In this document: piece after piece, positions 30,045 to 39,838 of the stretch
Layout: each line of letters starts with the position of its first letter
How positions within the stretch are numbered: the first letter of the stretch is position 1
Assembly: GCF_027460265.1 (NCBI RefSeq)
Contig: NZ_JAPZBC010000001.1
Span: forward strand, 6,870,001 to 6,934,000
From: Streptomyces sp. WMMC940
GTDB taxonomy: Bacteria; Actinomycetota; Actinomycetes; Streptomycetales; Streptomycetaceae
DNA: 64,000 bases
Direction of reading: 5' to 3'
Program-made: the position numbers and the translations under genes
Notes under the pieces: model-generated
The model's database searches: none
Told to the model about the DNA's origin: nothing
The model's input: only the letters and a program-made list of their open reading frames with translations

Positions 30045-31111
30045 CGACCGGCACGACCGGCGCGGCCACGGACACCGCGGGTTCCACCGTCCGCACCGCC
30101 ACCCCGCCGTCCATGCGGCTGCGGGAACTCGTCTTCGGCGCGGCCCTGGCCGGTTCCGTACGGGCCGCCGCCCGCCTCGGCGTCGCGGACGCGCTGGGCG
30201 ATACCCCGGCCACCGCCGAGGACCTGGCGGCGGCCGTCGATGCCGACCCCCGGGCGCTGCGGCGGATGCTGCGTGCGCTGACCTGCTACGGCATCTTCAC
30301 CGAGCAGGCGGACGGCACGTTCGCCCACACCGAGATGTCACGGCTGTTGCGGGAGGACGACCCGCACAGCCTGAAGTACATCTCCCTGTGGTGCACCGAG
30401 CCGTGGACCTGGGACGCCTGGCCGCGCCTCGACGAGGCGGTACGGACGGGCCGGAGCGTCTTCGAGGGCCTGTACGGCAAGGGCTTCTTCGACCACCTCC
30501 ACGAGGACGCGCACGAGTCCGCGCACGTCTTCAACCAGGCCATGACCACCTCCAGCATGCAGTCCGCGCTGGACGTGGCGGAACTGCTCGACCTCACGGG
30601 AGCGGCCACCGTCGCGGACATCGGCGGCGGCCAGGGCCACGTCCTGGCGAGCCTGCTGGAGAAGAACCCCGGCCTCAGGGGCACGCTGCTGGACCTGCCC
30701 CGCGTCGTGGCCAACGCCGATCCCCGGCTGCGGGACGGCGGGGCCCTCGCCGACCGGGTCACCATCGTCCCCGGCGACTGCCGGGAGACCATCCCGGTCG
30801 AGGCCGACGTCTACATCATCAAGAACATCCTGGAATGGGACGACGACAGCACCCGCAGAACCCTCCGCAACGTCGTCTCGGCGGCCCGTCCGGGAGCCAG
30901 GGTGGTGGTCATCGAGAACCTCGTCGACGACACCCCGTCGATGAAGTTCACCACCTCGATGGACCTGCTGCTGCTCCTCAACGTGGGCGGTGCGAAGCAC
31001 ACCCGGCAGAGCATGACCACCAGGATGGCGGACGCCGGTCTCGTCGTCGGCGACGTCCGTCCGGTCAACGCGTACCTGCACGCCTTCGACAGCGTCACAC
31101 CCGGCGGCTGA
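30041..31111 (+). CDS. SAM-dependent O-methyltransferase (small-molecule, family 2)
   Basis: About 356 residues from the ATG at 30041; a GTG six bases upstream is less likely. The N-terminal helical dimerisation domain (about 20-110) is followed by a Rossmann domain with VADIGGGQGHVLASLLE (SAM motif I), DLPRVV (post-I acidic region), a later EWDDD and VVVIENLVDD. This is the plant-like O-methyltransferase type common in aromatic polyketide tailoring (TcmN, DnrK relatives). It overlaps the beta-helix gene and converges on the spore-pigment cluster, whose product is an aromatic polyketide. It may therefore methylate that pigment, but transcription is in the opposite direction and the link is inference. 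Confidence 0.85.
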   Translation: MTTGTTGAATDTAGSTVRTATPPSMRLRELVFGAALAGSVRAAARLGVADALGDTPATAEDLAAAVDADPRALRRMLRALTCYGIFTEQADGTFAHTEMSRLLREDDPHSLKYISLWCTEPWTWDAWPRLDEAVRTGRSVFEGLYGKGFFDHLHEDAHESAHVFNQAMTTSSMQSALDVAELLDLTGAATVADIGGGQGHVLASLLEKNPGLRGTLLDLPRVVANADPRLRDGGALADRVTIVPGDCRETIPVEADVYIIKNILEWDDDSTRRTLRNVVSAARPGARVVVIENLVDDTPSMKFTTSMDLLLLLNVGGAKHTRQSMTTRMADAGLVVGDVRPVNAYLHAFDSVTPGG

Positions 31112-31131
31112 CCGCCGGGCTCCCTCCCCCG

Positions 31132-31163
31132 CGCCGGCTCCGCGTCCGCACGCGGAGCCGGCG
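31132..31163. terminator. Bidirectional terminator hairpin between convergent methyltransferase and pigment genes
   Basis: CGCCGGCTCCGCG (31132-31144) pairs perfectly with 31151-31163, a 13-bp stem with a six-base loop. A smaller hairpin (CCCGGCGG/CCGCCGGG, 31100-31119) overlaps the methyltransferase stop. Confidence 0.7.
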
Positions 31164-31174
31164 ACTCGTCGTGC

Positions 31175-31507
31175 TCATCCCTTCGCCGGCCGCTCCCAGC
31201 GGTAGAACTCGTGGGCCATGGCGTCCTTCGGGCTGCGCCAGGTCTCCGGGTCGTACGCGCTGACGTAGGCGGAGAGCTTGTCGCTGATGTCACGGAACTC
31301 GGGGTGGCCCGCCACCTTGGCCACCGCCGGCCCCGGCGGCCGGTCGGCTTCGATCAGATGGAGGTAGACATCGCCGAACTGGAAGAGGCTGCGCCGGGTC
31401 ACCCCGACCAGGTCGGGCAGTTCGCCCCGGTCGGAGGCCTCGAACACCTTGGCGATGTCATGGGCCGAGTCCGGTGCCATTCGGGCGACGATGAGGGCGT
31501 GGTGCAT
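31175..31507 (-). CDS. whiE-ORFVII: TcmI-family type II polyketide cyclase of spore pigment synthesis
   Basis: 110 residues, the standard size of the ferredoxin-like TcmI polyketide cyclases that close later rings of aromatic polyketides. Recognisable features are the short N-terminus HHALIVARM, FGDVYLHLIE and the C-terminal FYRWERP. It is the last gene of the minus-strand pigment operon, 25 nt after the aromatase, matching the position of whiE-ORFVII in S. coelicolor. Confidence 0.9.
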   Translation of the reverse strand: MHHALIVARMAPDSAHDIAKVFEASDRGELPDLVGVTRRSLFQFGDVYLHLIEADRPPGPAVAKVAGHPEFRDISDKLSAYVSAYDPETWRSPKDAMAHEFYRWERPAKG

Positions 31508-31532
31508 CGAGGGGGATCCCTTCGCTGGACGG

Positions 31533-32283
<751 letters not shown>

Positions 32284-32306
32284 GAGGTCCTCCTTCTCAC
32301 GGTTCT

Positions 32307-33554
32307 TCACCGGGTGTTGGCGCCGTGCCGCAGCACGAGCGCCGCGTTCGAGCCCATGAGTCCTCGGCTCAGCACCAGGGCGGTGCGGAGCGCGGCAGGA
32401 CGGGGCCTGCCGGTGACCACCTCGAGCTCGTGGCACACGTCGAAGACGTTGGGCGTGGGCGGGACGACACCGTCCTGCAGGGCGAGCACGGCGGCGGCCG
32501 TGTCCAGCACGGGCGCGCCGCAGTACGCCCGGCCCGTACCGGCCTTGGGCGCCGTCACCGGCACCCGCCGGCCGTGGGTCCCCAGAGCGTCGGCGAGCGC
32601 CAGGGCCTCGGCGCGGTCCGCGTCCGGGATGCCGAGCGCGTCCGCGAAGACGACGTCGATCTCCTCGGGCGCGCACCTGGCCTCCGCCAGGGCTCCCCGG
32701 ATCGCCTGGGCCAGCCCCTCGCGCGACTCCTCCCACCGGGAGGCCCCGGTGAACGTCGCCGCGTGTCCGGCGACGACCGCGCGGACCGCGGCGCCCCGCC
32801 GGCGGGCGGCCGACTCCTCCTCGACGACGAGCATGGCCCCGCCCTCCGCGGGCACGAAGCCGCTCGCGGCCGAGGTGAAGGGCCGGTAGGCCCGCTCCGG
32901 GTCCTCGCTCGTGCTGAGTTCCCGGTATCCGAGCTGGCAGACCAGCGAGTACGGCGCGAGCGGCGCCTCCGCCGCCCCGATGACGACCGCGTCCGTGCCC
33001 CGGCCGATGGCCCGGGCCGCGTGCGCGAGGGCGTCGAGACCGCCCGCCTCGTCACTGGCCACCACGCCGCAGGGGCCCTTGAACCCGCCGCGGATGGAGA
33101 TCTGACCGGTGCTCGCCGCGTAGAACCAGGCGATGGACTGGTACGGGCCCACATAGCGCGAACCCTGTCCCCACAGCCGCTGCAGCTCCCGCTGGCCGAA
33201 CTCGCCGCCGCCCGAGCCGGCCGCCGTGACCACGCCCACCGCGAACGGGGACTCGCCGTAGTCGCCCGACGGGATCCGGGCGTCGGCCAGCGCCATGTCG
33301 GCGGCGGCCATCGCGAAGTGCGTGAACCGGTCGGTCTGGACGAGGTAGCGCTCCTCGACCAGGGATTCGGGGTCGAAGCCGCGGACCTCTCCCGCGACCC
33401 GGACCGGCATGTGGTCGCAGCCTTCACGTGTGATGTGGTCGAGGACGCTGATGCCCTCCCGTGTGGACTTCCAGAAGGCATCGGTACCGACCCCGTTGGG
33501 GGCGACGACACCGATTCCGGTGACGACCGGTCGCCGGTCCTGCCGAGGACTCAT
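32307..33554 (-). CDS. whiE-ORFIV: Ketosynthase beta subunit / chain length factor of spore pigment synthesis
   Basis: 415 residues, ketosynthase fold. At the position of the KS-alpha active-site cysteine ([11 protein letters not shown]) this protein reads [11 protein letters not shown], glutamate at 169, so it cannot condense and acts as the chain length factor. Antibiotic chain length factors usually have glutamine here. The ATG at 33554 overlaps the KS-alpha stop (ATGA), giving the usual equimolar coupling. The heterodimer with KS-alpha sets the number of malonyl extensions. Confidence 0.94.
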   Translation of the reverse strand: MSPRQDRRPVVTGIGVVAPNGVGTDAFWKSTREGISVLDHITREGCDHMPVRVAGEVRGFDPESLVEERYLVQTDRFTHFAMAAADMALADARIPSGDYGESPFAVGVVTAAGSGGGEFGQRELQRLWGQGSRYVGPYQSIAWFYAASTGQISIRGGFKGPCGVVASDEAGGLDALAHAARAIGRGTDAVVIGAAEAPLAPYSLVCQLGYRELSTSEDPERAYRPFTSAASGFVPAEGGAMLVVEEESAARRRGAAVRAVVAGHAATFTGASRWEESREGLAQAIRGALAEARCAPEEIDVVFADALGIPDADRAEALALADALGTHGRRVPVTAPKAGTGRAYCGAPVLDTAAAVLALQDGVVPPTPNVFDVCHELEVVTGRPRPAALRTALVLSRGLMGSNAALVLRHGANTR

Positions 33555-34819
33555 GGTGTCCTCCCTCCTGGCCGGGTCAGGACCACGGCGGACTGGAACC
33601 CGCCGAATCCGCTGCCGACCGAGAGCACGTTGCGCAGCTTGAGGGCGCGCGCCGTGCGCGGCACATAGTCGAGATCGCACTCGGGGTCGGGGGTCTCGTA
33701 GTTCGCCGTCGGCGGCACCACCTGGTTGGCCAGTGCCAGCACGCAGGCGACGACCTCGATCGCCCCGATCGCCCCGAGCGAGTGACCCACCATGGACTTG
33801 ATGGAACTCATCGGGACCTTGTACGCGTGGGAACCGAGCGACTGCTTCACCGCGGCCGTCTCGTGCCGGTCGTTCTGCTGCGTACCGGAACCGTGCGCGT
33901 TGACGTAGTCGATGTCCGACCCGTCGATCCGGGCGTGGTCCAGGGCGCTGTCGATGGCACGCGCCATCTCCAGGCCCTCACGGGTGAGTCCCGTCATGTG
34001 GTACGCGTTGCCGAACGTGGCGTAACCGCCGATCTCGCAGTACACCGTGGCACCGCGGGCCCGCGCGTGTTCGAGTTCCTCCAGGACGAGCACGGCTCCA
34101 CCCTCGCCCATGACGAACCCGTCGCGGCGCGCGTCGAAGGGGCGTGAGGCGTGGGCCGGATCGTCGTTGTTGGGCGATGTGGCCTTGATCGCGTCGAAGC
34201 ACGCCACGGTGATGGGGGAGATGGGCGAGTCCGACGCGCCGGCCACGCACACGTCGACCCTGCCCTCCTCTATCGCGTGGAAGGCGTACCCGATCGCGTC
34301 CAGGCCGGAGGTGCAGCCCGTGGACACGGTCTGCACCGGACCGTGGGCGCCCGTCTGCTCGGCGACCTCGGAGGCGAGGGCGCTGGGCGAGAACGCCCGG
34401 TGCAGATGCGGCTCCGCCTCGCTCGGATCCACGTCCCAGCGCCGGCCCGAACTGCTGACCTTGACGTAGTCGTGCTCCAGACGGGTGGTGCCGCCCACGG
34501 CGGTGCCGAGCGACACCCCGATCCGCCAGGGGTCCTCCTTCTCCGGGTCGAGACCGGCGTCCCGGAGCGCCTCCCGGGCGGCGACCATGGCGAACTGGAC
34601 GTATCTGTCCGCGCGCTGCACCTCCTCCGGACCCAGACCGTGCTCCTTCGGGTCGAAGTCGCACTCGGCGGCGATCCGCGAGCGGAAGCCGGTCGGGTCG
34701 AAGAGGGTGATGCCGCGCGTCGCCGTACGGCCGTCGGCCAGGAGGTCCCAGAACGCCGGTATCCCGACACCCCCCGGCGCGACTATGCCGACACCGGTGA
34801 CCGCCACGCGCCGGGTCAT
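33551..34819 (-). CDS. whiE-ORFIII: Ketosynthase alpha subunit of spore pigment type II polyketide synthase
   Basis: 422 residues. The active-site Cys169 is in [11 protein letters not shown], and catalytic histidines are in [11 protein letters not shown] and [11 protein letters not shown]. It catalyses decarboxylative condensation of malonyl units on the ACP. The ATG at 34819 overlaps the upstream cupin stop by four bases and begins exactly at the conserved [11 protein letters not shown]. Gene order KS-alpha, KS-beta, ACP, aromatase, cyclase is that of whiE and its relatives sch and cur. Confidence 0.96.
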   Translation of the reverse strand: MTRRVAVTGVGIVAPGGVGIPAFWDLLADGRTATRGITLFDPTGFRSRIAAECDFDPKEHGLGPEEVQRADRYVQFAMVAAREALRDAGLDPEKEDPWRIGVSLGTAVGGTTRLEHDYVKVSSSGRRWDVDPSEAEPHLHRAFSPSALASEVAEQTGAHGPVQTVSTGCTSGLDAIGYAFHAIEEGRVDVCVAGASDSPISPITVACFDAIKATSPNNDDPAHASRPFDARRDGFVMGEGGAVLVLEELEHARARGATVYCEIGGYATFGNAYHMTGLTREGLEMARAIDSALDHARIDGSDIDYVNAHGSGTQQNDRHETAAVKQSLGSHAYKVPMSSIKSMVGHSLGAIGAIEVVACVLALANQVVPPTANYETPDPECDLDYVPRTARALKLRNVLSVGSGFGGFQSAVVLTRPGGRTP

Positions 34820-35256
34820 GAAGCCGTCCCGGTGCGTTCCGGCGGCCGGTGGGCCGCCGTGGCCTCCGCCCCCGGTGTCTCCTCGGTGTCGACGTGGCCC
34901 AGCTCCGGCCGCGGGGCCAGCGGCCCGAGGTGGAAGACCATCCGGGCCTGGGTGCTGCCGACGTTGCGGAACCGGTGGCGCACGTAGGGCGGGATGAACA
35001 GTCCCTGGTCCGGCCGGATCGACAGCGTCTCGTCGTCGAGGTCGACTTCCATCTCGCCGCACACGACGTACACGAACTCCTCGGAGTACGGGTGGTAGTG
35101 CTCGCCGATGCGGTCGCCGGGCTCGACGGTCGCCAGGCCCATGAAGCCGCTCGTGGCGCCCACCGCGGTGGGCGTGAGCATGGCGCGCAGATCGCCGCCG
35201 CGTTTGGTGTTGTGCTGGGTCTCGCTGAGATCGACGATGCGATGGGGTGTGGTCAT
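34816..35256 (-). CDS. whiE-ORFII: Cupin protein of the spore pigment cluster (WhiE-ORFII/SchB/CurC-like)
   Basis: 146 residues with a cupin barrel. [21 protein letters not shown] carries the HxH...E metal ligands and [14 protein letters not shown] the second motif. Homologues sit just upstream of KS-alpha in whiE, sch and cur clusters; their role may be in polyketide release or oxidation and is not settled. The ATG at 35256 is preferred over the in-frame GTG at 35271 because GGAGG lies just upstream of it. Confidence 0.87.
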   Translation of the reverse strand: MTTPHRIVDLSETQHNTKRGGDLRAMLTPTAVGATSGFMGLATVEPGDRIGEHYHPYSEEFVYVVCGEMEVDLDDETLSIRPDQGLFIPPYVRHRFRNVGSTQARMVFHLGPLAPRPELGHVDTEETPGAEATAAHRPPERTGTAS

Positions 35257-35336
35257 GACGGGTTCCTCCACGTGGCCGCGCGATGGGGCGCCGGCGGATC
35301 GGGGTGTGCGGGTGCCTGGGCGGCCGGTCGCACGGG

Positions 35337-36458
35337 TCAGGGGGCGTGGCGGTCGGTGATCGGACGCATGTCGGCGGACGACAGGAGCTTGGACATGTCC
35401 TCCTCCGTGGCCGGGGCGTCGATGCCCAGCGCCTCGCTGTCCAGCAGGCGGGACAGCATGGCCGCCTTGCGCGGGCCGTGCGCCCCGATCACCTGCAGCG
35501 GCGCCGCGTCACCGGAGCCGCGCACGTCGACCAGGCGTACGACGATGTCGTCCCGCTGGAAGATCGTGCTGCTGTCGATCGGGGTCGACGGGTCGCCCGC
35601 CGCCGCCTCGTCCTGTCCGGCGAGCAGCCGCGCCAGCGCCATGCCGCAACCGGGCTTGGCCGGGTAGTACAGCGCGTGCCGCTTGACGGCCTCGTCGTCG
35701 GGGCCCGCGGAGGCCAGGTGGTGCACCGCGGGGAGCGCGGCCCGGGTGAAGAACACCCGTGCGGAGTCCGGGTCGTTGAGGTCCCGGTCCTGCTCCAGAT
35801 AGGGGTTGATGGCCTCCTCGACGGCCCGCACCTCGGGCTGCCGGGCCACGTGGCGCAGCGCCGCCATCAGGTCGCCCTCCACCTCGACGGCCCGCACGAC
35901 ACGGTTGCCGTGCATGAACAGCGACGTCCGGCGCAGCCGGGTGTGCTCGTCGACCTTCGACTGCGGCGACTGGTAACCCGCGAGGATGTCGGCCACGAGC
36001 GCCTCGGTGCCCGGCTTCACGGTGAAGGTGAGGGCGTGGCGTACCACGTTGTCACCCACACGGGGGAATGGCTGCAGTCCGCCCTGAACGGCGTCGGCGG
36101 TCGCGGAGGTGTGCAGCTTGCCCGTCTCGCGCAGCACGCTGAAGCGAAGGGACCGGGTGTCCCGGACGCAGTTGTGGAGCGGCCGTACGGTCTCGACGTG
36201 CTCCTCGCTGTTCACCCAGGCGAGGAAGGGCGGTGCGCTCTCCCACTCGCTGGTGATCAGCCACTGCGAGGGATTCTCGATCGACTGGCACAGCTGGTCG
36301 CTGATGTGGCCCGGAACCGACGCGACCTGGTTGCGCATGTGCTCGTACGCCTTCAGGAAGTTCTGCTGAGCGCCGTCATGAAGGTCCAGCAGCAGTACGA
36401 CACGCAGCCTGGAGCCGTCAAAGGCCGACTGGGATATACGTTCGGAAAGCGTTGTCAT
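35337..36458 (-). CDS. whiE-ORFI: SchA/CurD-like spore pigment protein with monooxygenase-type domain
   Basis: 373 residues. The N-terminal ~100 residues ([20 protein letters not shown] through LITSEWES) look like an antibiotic-biosynthesis-monooxygenase (ABM) ferredoxin-like barrel. The rest contains SchA/CurD-like repeats, such as [19 protein letters not shown], with a similar [19 protein letters not shown] later. Such proteins lead spore pigment operons; the exact reaction is unknown. The ATG at 36458 (MTTLSERI) is preceded by AAGGAG. It is the first gene of the minus-strand operon and diverges from the FAD hydroxylase. Confidence 0.85.
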   Translation of the reverse strand: MTTLSERISQSAFDGSRLRVVLLLDLHDGAQQNFLKAYEHMRNQVASVPGHISDQLCQSIENPSQWLITSEWESAPPFLAWVNSEEHVETVRPLHNCVRDTRSLRFSVLRETGKLHTSATADAVQGGLQPFPRVGDNVVRHALTFTVKPGTEALVADILAGYQSPQSKVDEHTRLRRTSLFMHGNRVVRAVEVEGDLMAALRHVARQPEVRAVEEAINPYLEQDRDLNDPDSARVFFTRAALPAVHHLASAGPDDEAVKRHALYYPAKPGCGMALARLLAGQDEAAAGDPSTPIDSSTIFQRDDIVVRLVDVRGSGDAAPLQVIGAHGPRKAAMLSRLLDSEALGIDAPATEEDMSKLLSSADMRPITDRHAP

Positions 36459-36661
36459 GATGCACGCATCTCCTTCGAGACGGTGGGGCCGCCGCGTGCG
36501 GTGCACGAAGCCGGCTCGGGGGTTTCAGGCTTCGATCCTGTGCCGGTACCACGGGTGGCGCGAGATGTGTGAACCAGGTGGGTGAACCGGGCGATCGAGC
36601 CCCTCCCGCCAGGGCATGGAAACTCCATTCCCCCTACCGGCGGCTGGAGCTGGAGCTACTG
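36459..36661. promoter_or_regulatory. Divergent promoter region of the spore pigment cluster
   Basis: This 203-nt gap separates the SchA/CurD-like operon from the divergent hydroxylase. In S. coelicolor the equivalent region holds whiEP1 and the late, sigma-F-dependent whiEP2. I see two GTGAACC-type direct repeats near 36568-36590 but cannot assign -10/-35 boxes with confidence. Control late in sporulation is expected from the family, not shown here. Confidence 0.5.
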
Positions 36662-38299
36662 ATGGAAGAACACATCGACGAGCGCGTACCGGTACTCATC
36701 GTGGGCGGCTCCCTGGTGGGGCTGTCCTCATCGCTGTTCCTCGGCAGGCTCGGCGTCGGGCACATGCTGGTGGAGAGACACGCGGGCACGTCGAGGCATC
36801 CGCGCGGCCGGGGCAACAACGTCCGCACCATGGAGCTGTTCCGGGTGGCGGGGGCCGAGCCGCTGATCCACGAGGCCGCGTCCCTCCTCGCCGACAACCA
36901 CGGCATCTTCCAGACCCCGTCGCTCCACGGCGACGCGGGGGAGTGGCTCCTCAAGGAGATCGACCCCGGGGGCGGGATCGCCCGCTTCAGCCCGTCCGGG
37001 TGGTGCGTGTGCAGCCAGAACGACCTCGAGCCCGTACTGCTGGACTGCGCGCGCGAGCTCGGCGGCGACCTGCGCTACTCCACCGAGATGGTCTCGTTCG
37101 AGCAGGACGCGGAGGGCGTCACCGCCGTCGTGCAGGAGCGCGGATCGGGACGGCGCAGGACCGTGCGCGCCGACTTCCTCATCGCGGCCGACGGCCCCCG
37201 CAGCCCGATCCGCCGGCACCTCGGCATCGGCCAGACGGGCCACGGGGACCTGTTCCACAACGTCAGCATCACCTTCCGCTCGCGCGGGCTCGCGGACATC
37301 GTCGGCGACCGGCGCTTCATCGTCTGCTACCTCACCGCCGAGGGTGCGGACGGCGCCCTGCTCCCCGTGGACAACACCGAGAACTGGGTGTTCCACGCCC
37401 CCTGGCAGCCGGACACCGGCGAGACGCTGGAGGACTTCACCGACGAGCGCTGCGCCGCCCACATCCGCCGCGCCGTCGGTGCCCCGGACATCGACGTGGA
37501 GATCACCGGAAAGGCCCCCTGGCACGCGGCCGAACGCGTCGCGGAACGGTACGGGCGGGGCCGGGTCTTCCTCGCCGGGGATTCCGCCCACGAGATGTCG
37601 CCCACCGGCGCGTTCGGCTCCAACACCGGCATCCAGGACGCCCACAACCTCGCCTGGAAGCTCGCCCTCGTCCTCGACGGGTCCGCGGGCCCCGGCCTGC
37701 TGAGCAGCTACGAGGCCGAGCGGCGGCCGGTGGCGGAGGCCACCAGCGAGCGCGCCTCTGCGCGGTCGGCGGAGCACAGCCACCCGGGCTACACCCCCGG
37801 ACCGGAGATGCTCGGCGGCCGGCAGCGTGGCATGCTCACCGTCGCCATGGGCTACCGCTACCCGCGCGGCGCCGTCGTCGGAGCCGATCCGGACATGGCG
37901 GTCGTACCCGATCGGATGGACCTCTCCGGGGATCCCGGCACCCGCGCCCCGCACATGTGGCTGCACCCGCAGGACGGCAAGCGGACGATCTCCACACTGG
38001 ACCTGTACGAGCGCAACTTCGTGCTGCTCACCGGCTCCGGCGGCACACCGTGGCACACGGCGGCCGCCAAGGTGGCCGAGAAGCTGTCCATCACCCTGGA
38101 CGCCTACCGGATCGGCGCGGAGCCGCACGCGGAACTCGTACCCGAATCGGGTGACTGGGCCGAACTGCACGGCACGACGGACGAGGGTGCCGTGGTGGTG
38201 CGCCCCGACGGCTTCGTCGCCTGGCGCGCGCCCGGTGCGGTCCGCGACCCGGAGACGGCCCTGCTCGACACCATGAAAGCCCTGCTCCACCGTGCCTGA
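36662..38299 (+). CDS. whiE-ORFVIII: FAD-dependent aromatic polyketide hydroxylase (WhiE-ORFVIII-like)
   Basis: 545 residues, class A flavin monooxygenase. The dinucleotide fold VLIVGGSLVGLSSSLFLGRL is at the start, then DFLIAADGPRSPIRRHLGI and the FAD ribityl motif GRVFLAGDSAHEMSP with GSNTGIQDAHNLAWKL. It would hydroxylate the pigment aromatic core using NAD(P)H and O2. The ATG at 36662 with GGAG upstream begins just before the conserved region. It is divergent from the rest of the cluster, as whiE-ORFVIII is. Confidence 0.92.
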   Translation: MEEHIDERVPVLIVGGSLVGLSSSLFLGRLGVGHMLVERHAGTSRHPRGRGNNVRTMELFRVAGAEPLIHEAASLLADNHGIFQTPSLHGDAGEWLLKEIDPGGGIARFSPSGWCVCSQNDLEPVLLDCARELGGDLRYSTEMVSFEQDAEGVTAVVQERGSGRRRTVRADFLIAADGPRSPIRRHLGIGQTGHGDLFHNVSITFRSRGLADIVGDRRFIVCYLTAEGADGALLPVDNTENWVFHAPWQPDTGETLEDFTDERCAAHIRRAVGAPDIDVEITGKAPWHAAERVAERYGRGRVFLAGDSAHEMSPTGAFGSNTGIQDAHNLAWKLALVLDGSAGPGLLSSYEAERRPVAEATSERASARSAEHSHPGYTPGPEMLGGRQRGMLTVAMGYRYPRGAVVGADPDMAVVPDRMDLSGDPGTRAPHMWLHPQDGKRTISTLDLYERNFVLLTGSGGTPWHTAAAKVAEKLSITLDAYRIGAEPHAELVPESGDWAELHGTTDEGAVVVRPDGFVAWRAPGAVRDPETALLDTMKALLHRA

Positions 38300-38315
38300 T
38301 CCGGCACGGACGCCC

Positions 38316-38822
38316 TCACGGCCGCCGTGGCGGCAGCCGGTGCAGTCCCACCTCGGTCAGCTGCCCGCGCGCCGCCACGGCGGTCATGTACGTGCAGTTC
38401 GGCTGCCGCCGCCGGTCCGTGGGCGAGCCGGGGTTCAGCAGCCGCAGCCCGCCCTCGGCGGTGGTGTCCCAGGGAATGTGGCTGTGGCCGAACACCAGGA
38501 CGTCCAGATCGGGGAACCGCTCCGCGCAGCGCCGTTCGCGGCCCTGCGCGGGGCCCGTCTCGTGCACGACGCCGAAACGCAGACCGCCCAGTTCCGCGCG
38601 CGCCACCTCCGGCAACCGGCCCCGCAGCGCCGGACCGTCGTTGTTTCCGTACACCGCGACGAGCCGCCGCGCACGGGCTTCCAGCAGATCCAGGGTGGCG
38701 GTGTCCACCCAGTCGCCGGCATGGATCACGACGTCGGCACGCTCGATCCGTCGGAGCAGCTCACCCGGTAGTTCCCGGGCCCGCACGGGGACATGGGTGT
38801 CCGACGTCAAGACCAGCCTCAT
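38316..38822 (-). CDS. YfcE-type metallophosphoesterase
   Basis: 168 residues. Metal-binding motifs in order: SDTH (7-10), GDWVD, GNND, and GHSH near 112, followed by LNPGSP. This matches YfcE/MJ0936 phosphodiesterases that cleave small phosphodiesters with two metal ions. It converges on the pigment hydroxylase with a 16-nt gap. The ATG at 38822 starts directly at MRLVLTSDTH; an upstream ATG at 38837 adds five residues. Confidence 0.88.
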   Translation of the reverse strand: MRLVLTSDTHVPVRARELPGELLRRIERADVVIHAGDWVDTATLDLLEARARRLVAVYGNNDGPALRGRLPEVARAELGGLRFGVVHETGPAQGRERRCAERFPDLDVLVFGHSHIPWDTTAEGGLRLLNPGSPTDRRRQPNCTYMTAVAARGQLTEVGLHRLPPRRP

Positions 38823-38988
38823 GAGCCCATTGTCCATCGGGCGGCCCCGGGCCGGCCGTCCGGAGGGGATCTCCGGGGGTGCGGACGCATGGCTCCCCGC
38901 AGGGCCTGCGGCAGGGCGCATGAAGCCCAAGGGGCGCGGGTATCCGGTGCGGGCACTGACGGGCCCACACGGCTGGGGAGAGGCGACC

Positions 38989-39552
38989 ATGAGGCGCAGC
39001 GGCGGCAACGACACGGCGGCGAAGGAGGCCGGTGCCCGGCCGGCACCTGGAGCGGAACCGATGGCACCGGTCCTGCGGGCACTCGCGGTGGTGGCGGCGT
39101 TCGTGGCGACCGTGGCCTTCAGCGTGGTCCTCGCCCGGCTCACCCTGGAGCCGTCGGCCGCGTCGGAACCGCTCACCCACAGCAACGTCCGGCCGGGCGC
39201 TTCCATCCGGGACTACCTGTCCCAGCCGGCCTTCCGCGACACCGTCAAGCAGCTCGGCGGCAACGTCCTGCTGGGAGTCCCGTTCGGCGTGCTGCTCCCG
39301 GTCCTGGTGCCCAAGGCCCGCGGCCTCGTACGGGTGCTGCTGGTGACGGCCCTGGTCATGGCGCTGGTGGAACTCGTCCAGGGCGCGCTGGTCACCGGCC
39401 GTGCGTTCGACGTCGACGACGTCATCCTGAACACCACGGGTGCCGTGCTGGGTTATCTCCTCGTCGGCCGCCGGCTCGGCCGCGCCGTGCACCCGCGGCG
39501 CCACCACTGGTGGCAGCGCCGGCCCCGCGGCGCGGCGGCGTCCGACGCCTGA
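38989..39552 (+). CDS. VanZ-like membrane protein
   Basis: 187 residues with about four transmembrane segments. The VanZ family pattern is clear: LGGNVLLGVPFGVLLPVL, then LVTALVMALVELVQGALVTGRAFDVDDVILNTTGAVLGYLL with the conserved E, Q, R, D and N residues. VanZ proteins contribute to low-level teicoplanin resistance, but most genomic homologues have unknown function. A GGGGAGAGG sequence precedes the ATG at 38989. The basic Trp/His-rich tail is cytoplasmic. Confidence 0.87.
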   Translation: MRRSGGNDTAAKEAGARPAPGAEPMAPVLRALAVVAAFVATVAFSVVLARLTLEPSAASEPLTHSNVRPGASIRDYLSQPAFRDTVKQLGGNVLLGVPFGVLLPVLVPKARGLVRVLLVTALVMALVELVQGALVTGRAFDVDDVILNTTGAVLGYLLVGRRLGRAVHPRRHHWWQRRPRGAAASDA

Positions 39553-39838
39553 CGCCCTCGGCGGGAGGTCCCGGTCACCCCGGCCGCGGCCGGACCGTAC
39601 CGATGTCCGCCCGCTCGATCAGGACGGGAACCGGCACCCGGACCGTGCGTGCGGCGTCTGCGTCGAGGCGCCCGGCACGGACGATCCGCCGGTGGTACGA
39701 GTCCGGGAACGTCCGCGTCATCACCCCCGCACCACGGCCGCGAGGGGGACCCCGCGCGGCGGCACGCAGCCTCGCAACCGTGCGCTGCGGCGGGCCGACG
39801 CGGTCGCCCGCCGTAGCGGCCCGGTGTTAGATAGGACC

